Shown: piece after piece, positions 36,301 to 40,806 of the stretch
Layout: each line of letters begins with the position of its first letter
How positions within the stretch are numbered: the first letter of the stretch is position 1
Source: Macrocystis pyrifera
Taxonomy: Eukaryota; Sar; Phaeophyceae; Laminariales; Laminariaceae
Direction: 5' to 3'
Assembly (NCBI GenBank): GCA_031763025.1
Contig: JASSKH010000001.1
Coordinates: forward strand, 17,585,142 to 17,649,141
Length of the DNA stretch: 64,000 nt
Translations under genes and position numbers: made by a program
The notes under the pieces: generated by a model
Database searches by the model: none
Seen by the model: the letters and a program-made list of their open reading frames with translations, nothing else
Told to the model about the DNA's origin: nothing

Positions 36301-39300
36301 ACGAAACAACGGCAGAACAAACGCGGAGACGAGAAGGAACAAAGGGTGGGAAAAGAAAAAAGAAAAAAATGAACATCGGAGAAAAAAAGGAACGAGATTT
36401 CAAGAAGGTTCAACGGGCTCTTCTTGCATTTGCACTTGCTCCCTCCTTGCCTTGCCCTCCCTCTCACGATGGGCTTGGTTGCTGCGAGAAAGTTGCACCG
36501 CTTGTGTTGCTGTTGCTGCTGTTGTTGATGTTGTTGGTATCATTGATGTTGTTTGCTGCTGTTGCTGTTGCTGTTGATAGTTGTTCGTTGGTTGTTGGTG
36601 GTGCTGTTGATGTTGTTGGTGGTTGTTTGTGTTGTTGATGTTGCTGCTGTTGTTTTGCTGTTAGTTGTTGCTGTCGTGATTGTGATGTTCCGTTTTCGTT
36701 GTTGTATATATATCGCCCGGCTGGTCTACCAGGTAGTAAATAGTGGTTAAAAACCTCTTCAGAACAGCGACAACTTTTTTGGGACAAACTACTCGAAACT
36801 ATAATATACGAGTATACGTTTGCGCAATAGTGAAAGGGTTAACTTTGAATGCTACTATTAATACTGTACTACTGTACTACTACTGCTGTAGTAGTCATAC
36901 CGTGTAATGTCGATCCTGGAGTTCGAATCCAACCGTCGCGAGATTGTGAATTTCCAAAAATGCAAGAAAGGAAACAACTGCTGAGAGCGCCTAGCATGGG
37001 TAGGGGCCTGTAGCGCAATTGGACGCGAGTCGACGAGGGAAGAAAGAGCCGACGCCTTCTCTCTCGCGATAGCAATGAGAGGCACGTATCGCAGTGGGGA
37101 GGGAGAAAAATATACCATGTGACCTCGGGTCTGATTTACCACTACATATATACATGAGGGAGCGAGAAAGAAGGGCGAATATTATACATGGGATGGGAAA
37201 AAAATGGATGTAGACCATAGCTATAGGTTGTTGGTGATGTTGCTGCGTAGCTAATTTAGTTTGAGTGCACCATGACCAATGACCGTACACCATGCGGCGC
37301 ATGAATCAAGGTTAGACAGCACAGGTCTCAAAAGTCCCTAAGCCCTGAACCACCGCATTTTGAGGGTACGTTGCATTGGCCTTTAATTTACTTGTCGACA
37401 CCATCAAGCTTCGCTCGGCATCCCGCCAGACCCTCAACGAATACCGGGTACCAGCTAGGACGGAGTGCACGAAGGGTTTCGGTAATATTATAATTAACTA
37501 CACGTTACTAACAAGACCAGCACCAGCAGCTGGGAACTTCGTACGAAACAAAATAAAACGTGCCCTTTGCTGGTATTGAAGATTTCCGTTCATACGAACG
37601 AGGGTAACAGCATACCGGTCCGGGTACCAGGGACCAACAAGCTGAACCGAGCTATACAGGGTCGTCATTTCGTGATTTCTCAAGGTCCCCAGTCCCCAGC
37701 CCCAGCACGTCGTATATAATATCAGACAGCAACACACAACAAGCTCGTTGCGCACCAAGCAGGCGAATACAAAAAGTATCAGATACCTGGTATCCTGGCA
37801 TTATTATACCAGAACAGAAAAACAACAGGGCAACGGCCAGAACAAAATCGAAATATCAATATCATCATACATGCGCGGATGCACGGAGTATTCTATCCAC
37901 AGCACCCCGACTCGATTATACCTACCTACGATATGCTTGCTTGAACAAAGCAGACATTTACTTCTTCTCGTCATGCTGTGTGTCAAGTTCCAGCAGCGAG
38001 GGATAGTATTACGGGGGACCATAGTAAATAGGACCAAATATTGTAAGCAAAAATAGGGAAATATATAGGTTTTAGCCTGTATCGTATGTCCTATTTACTA
38101 TGCTCCCCCGTAATAGTACGTACCTCAAGGGGTATTTCGGTAGTCTGCTGCACACTATTAACAGCAGTAGTAGTGTTTACGACTGGGTCCAGCCTCATAA
38201 AATGGTTGGTACTAGTCCACACTAACTTATAGTTGCGTCTTCATTCAGGAATTTCCTCAGGCCGTCGCGGTCAGGGATTGGGGGCTGAATTAAAGTTCAA
38301 GTTAAGGCTACTAATACGTCAACTGTTTCGTTGAAGCTGGGCCAAGGCGCCAACAGCTTCCTGCCGCCCGCCAGTTGTCCAACGCCTGCCTTGCGCACCT
38401 GATACGATAGCTGTAGTTCTACAGCAGTAGGTTCTCTCAGAATAATTCATCTGTCGCATGATATTGACACATCCTTGACACGATTAGTTGTACGTAAACG
38501 AATGTGACACATATTTTGTGTGAAGCATGCGCGCATTCTGCATTGTGAACACGGACGGATGCGACTGCATGTCCACATAACATGTCATCAGATTGGTACA
38601 CATATGGGAAGCTTACAAGCAAACTTAGCCTGCATCTTGAGTGAGTGTACCGGCAATACTGAAAAGCTCGTCAGAGCACCAGTACCAGTCCTCGGGACTC
38701 AGTCAATGACTCGCCAGCCCGAGTCGTTTTCGAGGACTCAGTCCTCAGGGTACCTGAGGGGCTGAAAAGACTGAGTCCCATCAGTCCACAGGGCACCTAG
38801 AGGGGCTGAAAAAATTGAGTCCCACCAGTCCAGAGGGTACTTGGGGGCTAAATAGACTGAGTTCCTACAGTCCACAGGGTACCTGAAAGCTGGAAGGAAT
38901 GGGTCTCGCCAGTCCACAGGGTGCCTGTGGGCTGAAAGGACTGAGTCCCGCCTGTCCCCAGGGTACCTGAAATCTGGAAGCACTGAGTCCCTCCAGTCCA
39001 CAGGGTACCTGGGAGATGAAATGACTGAGTCCACCAGTCCAGAGGGTACCTGGGGGCTAAAATGACTGAGACCCTCCAGTTGACAGGGTACCTAAGTAAA
39101 AGCCGCAAGGACTCGAGTCCCACCAGTCCTCAGGGTGCCTGGGGGATGAAAGGACTTGAGTTCCGCCAGTCCAAATCCCACGAGAAGCTGAAATGACTGG
39201 AACCTGGAGGAATGGTACTCTGACGCCCTTTGTAAATACTGCTATCTAATATAAGTACGTTTTTACAGCGGCAAGCAACATCTACCCTATTCTGCACAAA

Positions 39301-40386
39301 CAAAACAGACGGAACTCTGCACATATATATTATTACTTGTCGTGATTATTGTATTGCATCATGTGTCTGTAGGCGTCTTACATACTTGGGATCAGCGTGG
39401 TCTCCCGGGCGAGCCGCCCCGGGGCGTGTCGGCTCCGGATCTCGTTTCGGCGTCGGATCTCGCCGCGGGTATGTGGGCTGGGGTCTACATAGGGCGGAAC
39501 CGACCCTCTCGTGTCCGTGATCGTGGCGTCGCGGGCGCGGGAGGTGCGTGTATCGGATGCGGCTTGGGTTTCCCTTGGAAATATCTGGGCCCGTTAACGC
39601 TAACACGTACCTCTGGTACGATAGTTAGTACATGAGTATGAATGGCATCGCGTTTTCACGACCCTTTCAGTGATCAATTATGATTACTTAACTTGCGTGT
39701 TGGTAAAATACGTACGTATGTGTCCTACAAAACAGAGGCCTGAGGCCCGAGAAAATATTACTAACAATACCACTACACACAGTACAGCAACTATTGTTAA
39801 CAGAAACTGCAAGTGTATAAAACTACTCTTAATACAAAACTGCTGCAAAGATTGTAGACTCAAAGTACAGAGTATCAGCATTTGGAACTTTTGATTGTGC
39901 GCGTGGTCCGGTACTGGTTGTAATGACAGCTGTAATTCAACATTGACCACAACTACGAGTCAAGGTACGAATCTCAGATCGTATCCACTCCAAAACACAC
40001 GACTGCTGCTGGTGCTGTGCCGCAGCTCTCCAACGAAGACATATATCTATATCCAACGTGCGACTGGAGTACCTGAAGATGATCGCAGCATATCCGTAGA
40101 GAATAGGGATGGCCATCATGGCATTGACGGCCCCGTAAATGACGATCTTCAGAGCCTTCCCTTGGTCAGCGCTACTCTGCGCAGACTTACTACTAATATC
40201 TGCGGTAGTATAGGTGCCATGTGTGTTCTCAACACCATTGCCTCGTTTGTTGTTGATGTACTGCGGTGAAAGCGGTTGCGGGGCCTCATCATCGCTGCCA
40301 TTATTAAAGCCCATCATTCGACCTTCGCCGGGACCACCATCCACCTCCTCATAGTGGTCGGCGTTTAGAGGGTTAACCGTCGACAT
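8119..40386 (-). CDS. SulP-family transporter with split STAS domain and C-terminal cNMP-binding-like domain (21 exons)
   Basis: Exons from 5' to 3': 40386-40073, 36233-36177, 31778-31715, 30602-30405, 29241-29129, 28504-28351, 27100-26917, 24796-24706, 23664-23504, 22904-22825, 20888-20791, 19733-19586, 19025-18850, 16271-15480, 14931-14819, 13418-13251, 12372-12289, 11197-11107, 10021-9923, 9650-9526, 8209-8119. All junction phases agree; one frame break lies inside exon 14. The product is about 1,112 residues: a disordered N-terminus (1-75), a multi-span SulP membrane domain (about 75-505), STAS strands (505-554 and 846-930) separated by a Gly/Ser-rich insert, and a CNBD-like fold (about 955-1105). 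SulP hallmarks are LPFAIGQVQDAGLIFL, the DVAAIEIDMGEPLDTNKEL region and SGLTGGFTGSYIFSQTLF. Related SulP-STAS-CNBD proteins are known in fungi and bacteria, including yeast vacuolar forms. Substrate and membrane cannot be read from sequence. The start Met is the best guess; upstream ATG 40476 is also in frame. Confidence 0.9.
8231..8340 (-). repeat. C-tailed short repeat, two tandem 3'-end fragments
   Basis: Two reverse-oriented pieces (CATGCATAGCCGTAGTCGTATGACCATA and CATGCATGGCCGTAGTCGTATGACCATA), each preceded by a G run on the + strand. They sit immediately before the acceptor of the transporter's terminal exon. Confidence 0.8.
8930..9057 (-). repeat. C-tailed short repeat, 5'-part copy
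   Basis: Diverged reverse-oriented copy containing GGGGTTTTCACCGAGCAGGC and the flanking segments of the family. The C-tail end is missing. Confidence 0.65.
9075..9245 (-). repeat. Two decayed copies of the terminal-exon start
   Basis: On the - strand, pyrimidine-rich sequence, an AG and ATGCTGGAAGAAACCTGC (about 9130-9100), and again ATGCCGGAGGAACATCCGCGCC (about 9210-9180), match the acceptor region and first codons of exon 21 (ATGCTGGAGGAAAACCCGCGCC). The reading frames diverge or stop soon after. Confidence 0.65.
9526..9650 (-). CDS. Transporter exon 20, CNBD second half
   Basis: VLHGSGAIFGYVDYQLEERRG and HSAIAATSSNLTVFTRADL, the CNBD phosphate-cassette region and last strand. The Glu of the usual FGE and the Arg of the PRxA/RxA motif are not present. 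The acceptor is gttgcag and the donor GACAG|gtgact. Confidence 0.92.
9923..10021 (-). CDS. Transporter exon 19, CNBD loop
   Basis: VYRCARTSCLTLTLP followed by a Ser/Pro/Thr-rich loop ending TFL, 33 codons in phase 0. The acceptor is ggtgcag and the donor CTG|gtgcat. This is the least certain exon: it fills the expected gap and phase but has no strong motif. Confidence 0.6.
10747..10935. repeat. Degenerate (ATC)n microsatellite
   Basis: CAT/ATC triplets in the intron between transporter exons 18 and 19. Confidence 0.85.
11107..11197 (-). CDS. Transporter exon 18, CNBD beta roll
   Basis: YCHEEDYDAGDIIFSPGDGG and DRFYIVTEGQ. This clearly matches the first half of a cyclic-nucleotide-binding beta roll (AGD-x2-F, G-x2-G-D-x-F-Y-I-V-x-G). 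The donor is CAG|gtgcga. Confidence 0.93.
12125..12260. repeat. AAGGC/AAGCC-type simple repeat
   Basis: Irregular repeats of CAAGGCAAGGC and CCAAGCC in the intron between transporter exons 17 and 18. The overlapping + open frame is low complexity. Confidence 0.6.
12289..12372 (-). CDS. Transporter exon 17, CNBD lead helices
   Basis: SVAVSIKQLLRQLLELPEA and TAVLDGIE, the helical segment preceding the CNBD beta roll. The acceptor is gtctgaaag and the donor GAAAG|gtgact. Phases fit on both sides. Confidence 0.82.
13251..13418 (-). CDS. Transporter exon 16, end of STAS
   Basis: IHKAIEHDNVAVFPTFFMAMD then WCETQLI, a typical STAS end with the EWCE/DWCE motif seen in CNBD-bearing SulP proteins, followed by an Arg/Ser linker. 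The donor is TTCAG|gtgatc. Confidence 0.9.
13502..13778 (+). mobile_element. GATC-rich TIR element
   Basis: Starts GCGCATCTCGGACATATCATGATCTAC and ends GATGATCTGTCAGAGGTGCGAGA, so the ends are inverted. Internal GATCTACAGAT and TAGATCATGTAG segments are shared with the other copies. It carries no coding capacity. Confidence 0.8.
13878..13990 (-). repeat. C-tailed short repeat fragment
   Basis: Reverse-oriented piece (CATGGCCGTAGTCTCATGACCATACACCCTCGCATC) between G-rich tracts. Confidence 0.7.
14819..14931 (-). CDS. Transporter exon 15, STAS helix
   Basis: IDASAARTCFQPLQRLTEAHG and VCIAYAGF, which corresponds to the conserved D-x-(S/T)-A-A helix start of STAS. The acceptor is gcgaccag and the donor CTACG|gtaagc. 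Confidence 0.93.
15480..16271 (-). CDS. Transporter exon 14, Gly/Ser-rich insertion and STAS core strand (frame break)
   Basis: The acceptor is ttactgctaacag. A long Gly/Ser/Arg-rich frame with a 24-codon tandem duplication (SPGSARLRGRAVRSGSLGG and the next five residues, twice) runs to about 15572. The downstream part, an acidic run of about 12 Glu/Asp followed by MPSFIVLDCSKVTN (a typical STAS strand), is in another frame. It is reconciled either by a 62-base intron at 15633-15572 (phases fit) or by one missing base in the C run at 15597-15604. The donor is AAC|gtgagt. Confidence 0.78.
16111..16254 (-). repeat. 72-base tandem duplication inside transporter exon 14
   Basis: Two adjacent copies of a 72-base unit (16111-16182 and 16183-16254), apparently identical. 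It adds 24 codons in frame to the Gly/Ser/Arg-rich insertion. Confidence 0.9.
16567..16817 (-). repeat. C-tailed short repeat, full-length reverse copy
   Basis: On the + strand, a run of about 28 G, then CTCGATATCATGCATGGCCGTAGTC and the rest of the family to GACAGCTTCAATGAGTT at the far end. Read on the - strand it is a full-length copy of about 225 bases with a long C tail. Confidence 0.9.
18193..18299 (-). mobile_element. TA-flanked MITE, family 1
   Basis: About 107 bases with inverted ends TTGCGGAGGATCATAGTAAATAG and CCATTTACTATGGCCCCCCGTAA, flanked by TA. The A/T-rich centre has CCTATTTTTACTAACAAAATTTGG. Confidence 0.85.
18423..18527 (+). mobile_element. TA-flanked MITE, family 1
   Basis: 105 bases from TTATGGGGGGCCATAGTAAATAGGACC to TTTACTATGGCCCCCCGTAA, flanked by TA on both sides. 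It is in opposite orientation to the copy 120 bases away. Confidence 0.92.
18850..19025 (-). CDS. Transporter exon 13, start of the STAS insertion
   Basis: VTSMLGLTLATDTRKG, a Ser-rich stretch, then AVQRWCSWAFKALGRRF. The acceptor is ctcactcag and the donor CGCGC|gtgagt. The sequence shows no domain of its own. Confidence 0.75.
19221..19307 (+). repeat. C-tailed short repeat, 3'-end copy
   Basis: Starts near CCCGTCCCGGCATTGTAGGAATG and ends GATATCGAGTAC followed by about 12 C. Confidence 0.85.
19324..19568 (+). repeat. C-tailed short repeat, full-length copy
   Basis: From GAAGCTGTCATCCATACGCAAG to ATGATATCGAGTAC and a C-rich tail. The GAGTAC end is partly duplicated (GAGTACATCTCTACTATCGAGTACC). 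It is adjacent to the transporter exon 12 donor. Confidence 0.9.
19586..19733 (-). CDS. Transporter exon 12, STAS start (probable GC donor)
   Basis: RNTLERVHKRGRVMRPASQ, then DKILCVELRGELFFGSS: the linker and first STAS strands. The acceptor is gcctgacag. The donor is either CAG|gcaaga (fits the GC-donor consensus, ending VLHQ) or CAA|gtactt 12 bases earlier; both keep phase 0. Confidence 0.85.
20059..20147 (+). mobile_element. TA-flanked MITE, family 1, right end lost
   Basis: Begins TTACGGGGGTCCGTAGTAAATAGGACC and breaks off after GGTCCTATTTG. Confidence 0.85.
20382..20750. repeat. CAG/CTG-rich triplet blocks
   Basis: Imperfect (CAG)n blocks with GCG and AAC interruptions, in the intron just past the exon 11 donor. 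Long Gln, Ser and Leu frames here are repeat products. Confidence 0.9.
20791..20888 (-). CDS. Transporter exon 11, last membrane helix
   Basis: FVAIQVVGLNKGLIVGVG and VVIFVINYASER. The acceptor is cgcgcag and the donor AGGAG|gtgagg. A CAG/CTG triplet array starts about 40 bases into the following intron. Confidence 0.93.
21424..21505 (+). repeat. Dispersed repeat shared with 48310-48400
   Basis: TAGGGGATTGGGCACGCCTTATAGGGCGTGCGCCTTA and GCTGGGTGAAGCCGG match the second copy with scattered changes. An internal GGGCACGCC...GGGCGTGCG pair can form a hairpin. Confidence 0.7.
21721..21740 (+). mobile_element. MITE family 1, isolated left end
   Basis: Only the terminal TTATGGGGGGCCATAGTAAA remains after a TA. 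Confidence 0.6.
21819..21936. mobile_element. Fold-back element of 118 bases
   Basis: Near-palindrome: AGGGTCGATCTTAACGAGGA at the left and TCCTCGTTAAGATCGACCCT at the right. Inner arms (CAGTTTTTTCGGTATTTT and AAAATACCGAAAAAAACTG) also pair. Confidence 0.9.
22195..22345. repeat. Imperfect tandem repeat with GCAAGCATCGCAAGAAAGCA-like units
   Basis: Several degenerate units of about 20 bases. The open frames on both strands are repetitive and are not called as genes. Confidence 0.65.
22825..22904 (-). CDS. Transporter exon 10
   Basis: AVDLSVEWLWEIREKLLTHEY and LVLLAT. It matches the loop and start of the last SulP helices. The acceptor is tgtaccag and the donor ACG|gtgaga. Confidence 0.93.
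23310..23414 (+). mobile_element. TA-flanked MITE, family 1
   Basis: TTACGGGGGTCCATAGTTAACGGGACC to GGTCCTATTAACTATGGACCCCCGTAA. Both ends are nearly perfect and TA flanks are present. Confidence 0.93.
23504..23664 (-). CDS. Transporter exon 9
   Basis: SYIFSQTLFTRRTG, LIGWVVTISELAICLV and the helix around VPLAFFAATLTFI. The acceptor is ctgcccag and the donor ATTG|gtgagg. Confidence 0.95.
23803..24143 (+). mobile_element. GATC-rich TIR element
   Basis: Starts TTTCACACGCCCGACAGATCATGATC and ends GATCTGCCGGGGTGTGTGTGAA. Internal segments match the family (CTAGATCATCAAGTGGGGATC). Confidence 0.85.
24706..24796 (-). CDS. Transporter exon 8
   Basis: DMGEPLDTNKELNTVGWSN and then IISGLTGGFTG. This is a highly conserved SulP region that fixes the family. 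The acceptor is gatgcag and the donor GGCAG|gtacgg. Confidence 0.95.
24844..26014. other. Intron sequence without recognised element
   Basis: Part of the intron between transporter exons 7 and 8. It contains scattered short open frames. I see no exon that fits the gene's phases and no clear repeat. Confidence 0.5.
26015..26124 (-). mobile_element. TA-flanked MITE, family 1
   Basis: TTACGGGGGTCCATAGTTTGTAGG to TTTACTGCTGTATGGCCCCCCGTAA, TA-flanked. The right arm has a 5-base insertion. Confidence 0.9.
26220..26503 (-). mobile_element. tRNA-derived SINE (family V), reverse copy
   Basis: On the - strand: a B-box-like GTGGGTTCAAAGCACACACCGAG, a body with GCGAGAGCGTGAGT and ATCGACGAGCAGTGGGAATG, and an A-rich tail. 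Similar to the copies at 35838-36158 and 58448-58752. Confidence 0.75.
26581..26696 (-). mobile_element. TA-flanked MITE, family 1
   Basis: TTACGGGGCACCATAGTAAGTACTAG to CCATTTACTATGGTTCCCCGTAA, TA-flanked. Confidence 0.92.
26917..27100 (-). CDS. Transporter exon 7
   Basis: AARDYGLVGPV, then helices around LLPVWIGMVFVVAF and SSTLDVAAIEI, a hallmark of the SulP core. The acceptor is gccgaag and the donor ATCG|gtgaga. Confidence 0.93.
27226..27428. repeat. (GTTCACAT)n and (ACT)n microsatellite
   Basis: Three GTTCACAT units are followed by about 175 bases of nearly pure ACT/TAC. It lies about 130 bases upstream (- strand) of the transporter exon 7 acceptor. Confidence 0.95.
27546..27650 (+). 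mobile_element. TA-flanked MITE, family 1
   Basis: TTACGAGGGACCATAGTAAATAGGACT to CAAACTATGGCCCCCCGTAG, preceded by TA. Confidence 0.9.
27831..28008 (+). repeat. C-tailed short repeat
   Basis: TCGCTTCACAAGCGGTTCTTAGC to CATGCATGACAGTGAGTACACC and a C-rich tail. Confidence 0.88.
28012..28118 (+). repeat. C-tailed short repeat, 3' part, tandem to the previous copy
   Basis: GTCCGGTGAAAACCCGGCG to CATGCATGACGACGAGTACC and a C-rich tail. It begins directly after the tail of the previous copy. Confidence 0.85.
28165..28330 (+). pseudogene. Short 3' relic of the same LINE as at 1-960
   Basis: GCGCCCAAACGTTGGAG, CTCTGCCTCGAAAGGAATGCGTGGTC and GACTAAGGCAAGTAGC correspond in order to 815-935. It ends GAGAACGCCTCCCCCCCTCCC. 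Its end lies within 25 bases of the transporter exon 6 GC donor. Confidence 0.75.
28351..28504 (-). CDS. Transporter exon 6 (GC donor)
   Basis: SLILCLPCVACGVLWSWV and then HFAILPLTMLAVPAIFFIVLG, two membrane helices, ending GENMQ. The only phase-compatible donor is CAG|gcgaga, a GC-AG intron. A LINE relic with its C/T tail ends about 25 bases beyond the donor. Confidence 0.88.
29129..29241 (-). CDS. Transporter exon 5
   Basis: VGGYLAFIGLFCLEAGLAL and then GQDIQGLNTWGLLLNA, a membrane helix and loop matching the SulP core. The acceptor is gtgtgaag and the donor GCGAG|gtaggt. Confidence 0.93.
29698..29985 (+). mobile_element. GATC-rich TIR element
   Basis: Starts CCACACCTAGGACAGACAGATCATC and ends with three GTAGATGATCTATCC-like units and CTGTCCGGTTTGTGAAAGG. 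Confidence 0.88.
30103..30360. repeat. CTG/TTG triplet array next to the exon 4 donor
   Basis: Imperfect CTG, TTG and CTA triplets. On the - strand the transporter exon 4 frame continues into it as a Ser/Asn/Lys run. Confidence 0.92.
30405..30602 (-). CDS. Transporter exon 4
   Basis: A 66-codon exon: DAGLIFLSRMTTYVAER, an Ala-rich membrane helix and ARFVGYLPMPV. The donor is CCCGTG|gtgaga. A long in-frame CAG-type triplet array starts about 45 bases into the intron, so the frame stays open past the splice site. Confidence 0.92.
31715..31778 (-). CDS. Transporter exon 3
   Basis: Reads MVHQTVFSLASTLPFAIGQV then Q. This is the strongly conserved SulP motif that precedes DAGLIFL. The acceptor is ctgttacag and the donor CAG|gtaagc. 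Confidence 0.92.
32774..32810 (+). mobile_element. Hairpin family 2, single arm
   Basis: CAGCCCCGTTTTGGGGACAAACTACTTAGAAT matches one arm of the family. The second arm is not visible. Confidence 0.6.
33150..33226 (+). mobile_element. Hairpin element, family 2
   Basis: GCAGTCCCGTTTCGGGGACAAA and TTTGTCCCCAAAACGGGACTGC are inverted arms around a short TCAAATTTCAAGTAG spacer. Confidence 0.9.
33950..34075 (-). mobile_element. SINE family V, 3'-part fragment
   Basis: Shares GGACAAG(C/T)CGTG-TCACGGGTGTC, CCCCGGTAC and TTTTTGTCGCGC with the full copies. It is strongly diverged. Confidence 0.55.
35838..36158 (-). mobile_element. tRNA-derived SINE (family V), near full length
   Basis: On the - strand: ATGGCTTGGTAGGTGG fits an A box, and 35-40 bases on GTGGGTTCAAATCTCACC fits a B box. 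A body of about 200 bases and an A-rich tail near 35838-35855 follow. The head ends 19 bases from the transporter exon 2 donor. Confidence 0.82.
36177..36233 (-). CDS. Transporter exon 2
   Basis: A 57-base exon reading HSVFVPYMPALAKLLIFS. The acceptor is aacacag and the donor AGCAG|gtaagc. Entry and exit phases fit exons 1 and 3. A tRNA-derived SINE begins about 19 bases past the donor. Confidence 0.88.
36508..36665. repeat. GTT/GCT triplet array
   Basis: Imperfect GTT, GCT and GGT triplets, 275-430 bases upstream (- strand) of the exon 2 acceptor. Confidence 0.88.
36900..37190 (+). mobile_element. SINE-like repeat, second family, copy 1
   Basis: Contains GGAGTTCGAATCCAACC (B-box-like) and the family body GACGCGAGTCGACGAGGGAAGAAAG, CTCGCGAT, GTGGGGAGGGAG, TGTGACCTCGGGTCTGA. 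A-rich sequence lies near 37197. Confidence 0.65.
38009..38113 (+). mobile_element. TA-flanked MITE, family 1
   Basis: TTACGGGGGACCATAGTAAATAGGACC to GTCCTATTTACTATGCTCCCCCGTAA, flanked by TA. Confidence 0.93.
38735..39190. repeat. Minisatellite, about 42-base unit, about ten copies
   Basis: Units start with CTGAGTCCC at about 38771, 38815, 38857, 38899, 38941, 38983, 39025, 39066, 39111 and 39154. Each has CCAGTCCACAGGGTACCTG-like sequence. The period is a multiple of three, so open frames run through it. Confidence 0.92.
40073..40386 (-). CDS. Transporter exon 1: N-terminal tail and first SulP segment
   Basis: Begins MSTVNPLNADHYEE, then an Asp/Asn/Ser-rich tail, then KALKIVIYGAVNAMMAI and LYGYAAIIF. 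The donor is TTCAG|gtactc (phase 2). The frame is open upstream to 40476, and a poly-T acceptor (tttttttag) near 40463 could mean that this is exon 2. Confidence 0.8.
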
Positions 40387-40601
40387 CGACCCGCACTCGC
40401 AGAAGTTTGGACGGAGGAGGCGATGAGCGGCTGTTACTACAGCAGCAGTTGTATCGTGACTAAAAAAATGAAACACAAAGTTTTCAAATTAATTTTATGG
40501 CGTTTCTTTTCAGGGATTTGGGCTCCTAACTCGGCTGCTGTTCGCCGCGCGAAGCGATAAGTCAGTCTCCTTTCCACTGCTACTACTGCTGTGGTCAAGT
40601 G
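40387..40601. promoter_or_regulatory. Candidate shared (bidirectional) promoter region
   Basis: 215 bases separate the proposed start codons of the - strand transporter (40386) and the + strand membrane-protein gene (40602). The centre is A/T-rich (TTTTCAAATTAATTTTATGG). Acceptor-like sites (tttttttag on -, ttcttttcag on +) leave open short upstream exons. No TATA box is evident. Confidence 0.5.
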
Positions 40602-40806
40602 ATGCCCATCTCTAGGGTATACGTGGCCCTAGGCTTTGCGTCTCTACTGCGTGATGGTTGCAGCTTTATGGGCCCAGCGTTTCACGGAAGCCACTTGTCG
40701 TTGCCGCAAGCAGGAGGCTTGCGGAGGGCAGGCTGTGCGCAGCAAGCCGGTCCATCTAACCTCGGGGTTGCTTGTTCCCGCCCTTCTCTTCCTAGGACTG
40801 CGAGAG
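40602..40806 (+). CDS. Membrane-protein gene exon 1 (leader)
   Basis: First ATG of the frame. Hydrophobic VYVALGFASLL is followed by CSFMGPAF, then a basic Ser/Gly/Arg stretch. The donor is AGAG|gtgagg (phase 1). A long intron follows. Confidence 0.7.

Noticed and set aside
38735..39190. Regular repeats resembling a CRISPR array
   Set aside because: Units are contiguous with no unique spacers, and the context is a eukaryotic intron. The same applies to 7102-7396 and 43127-43344.
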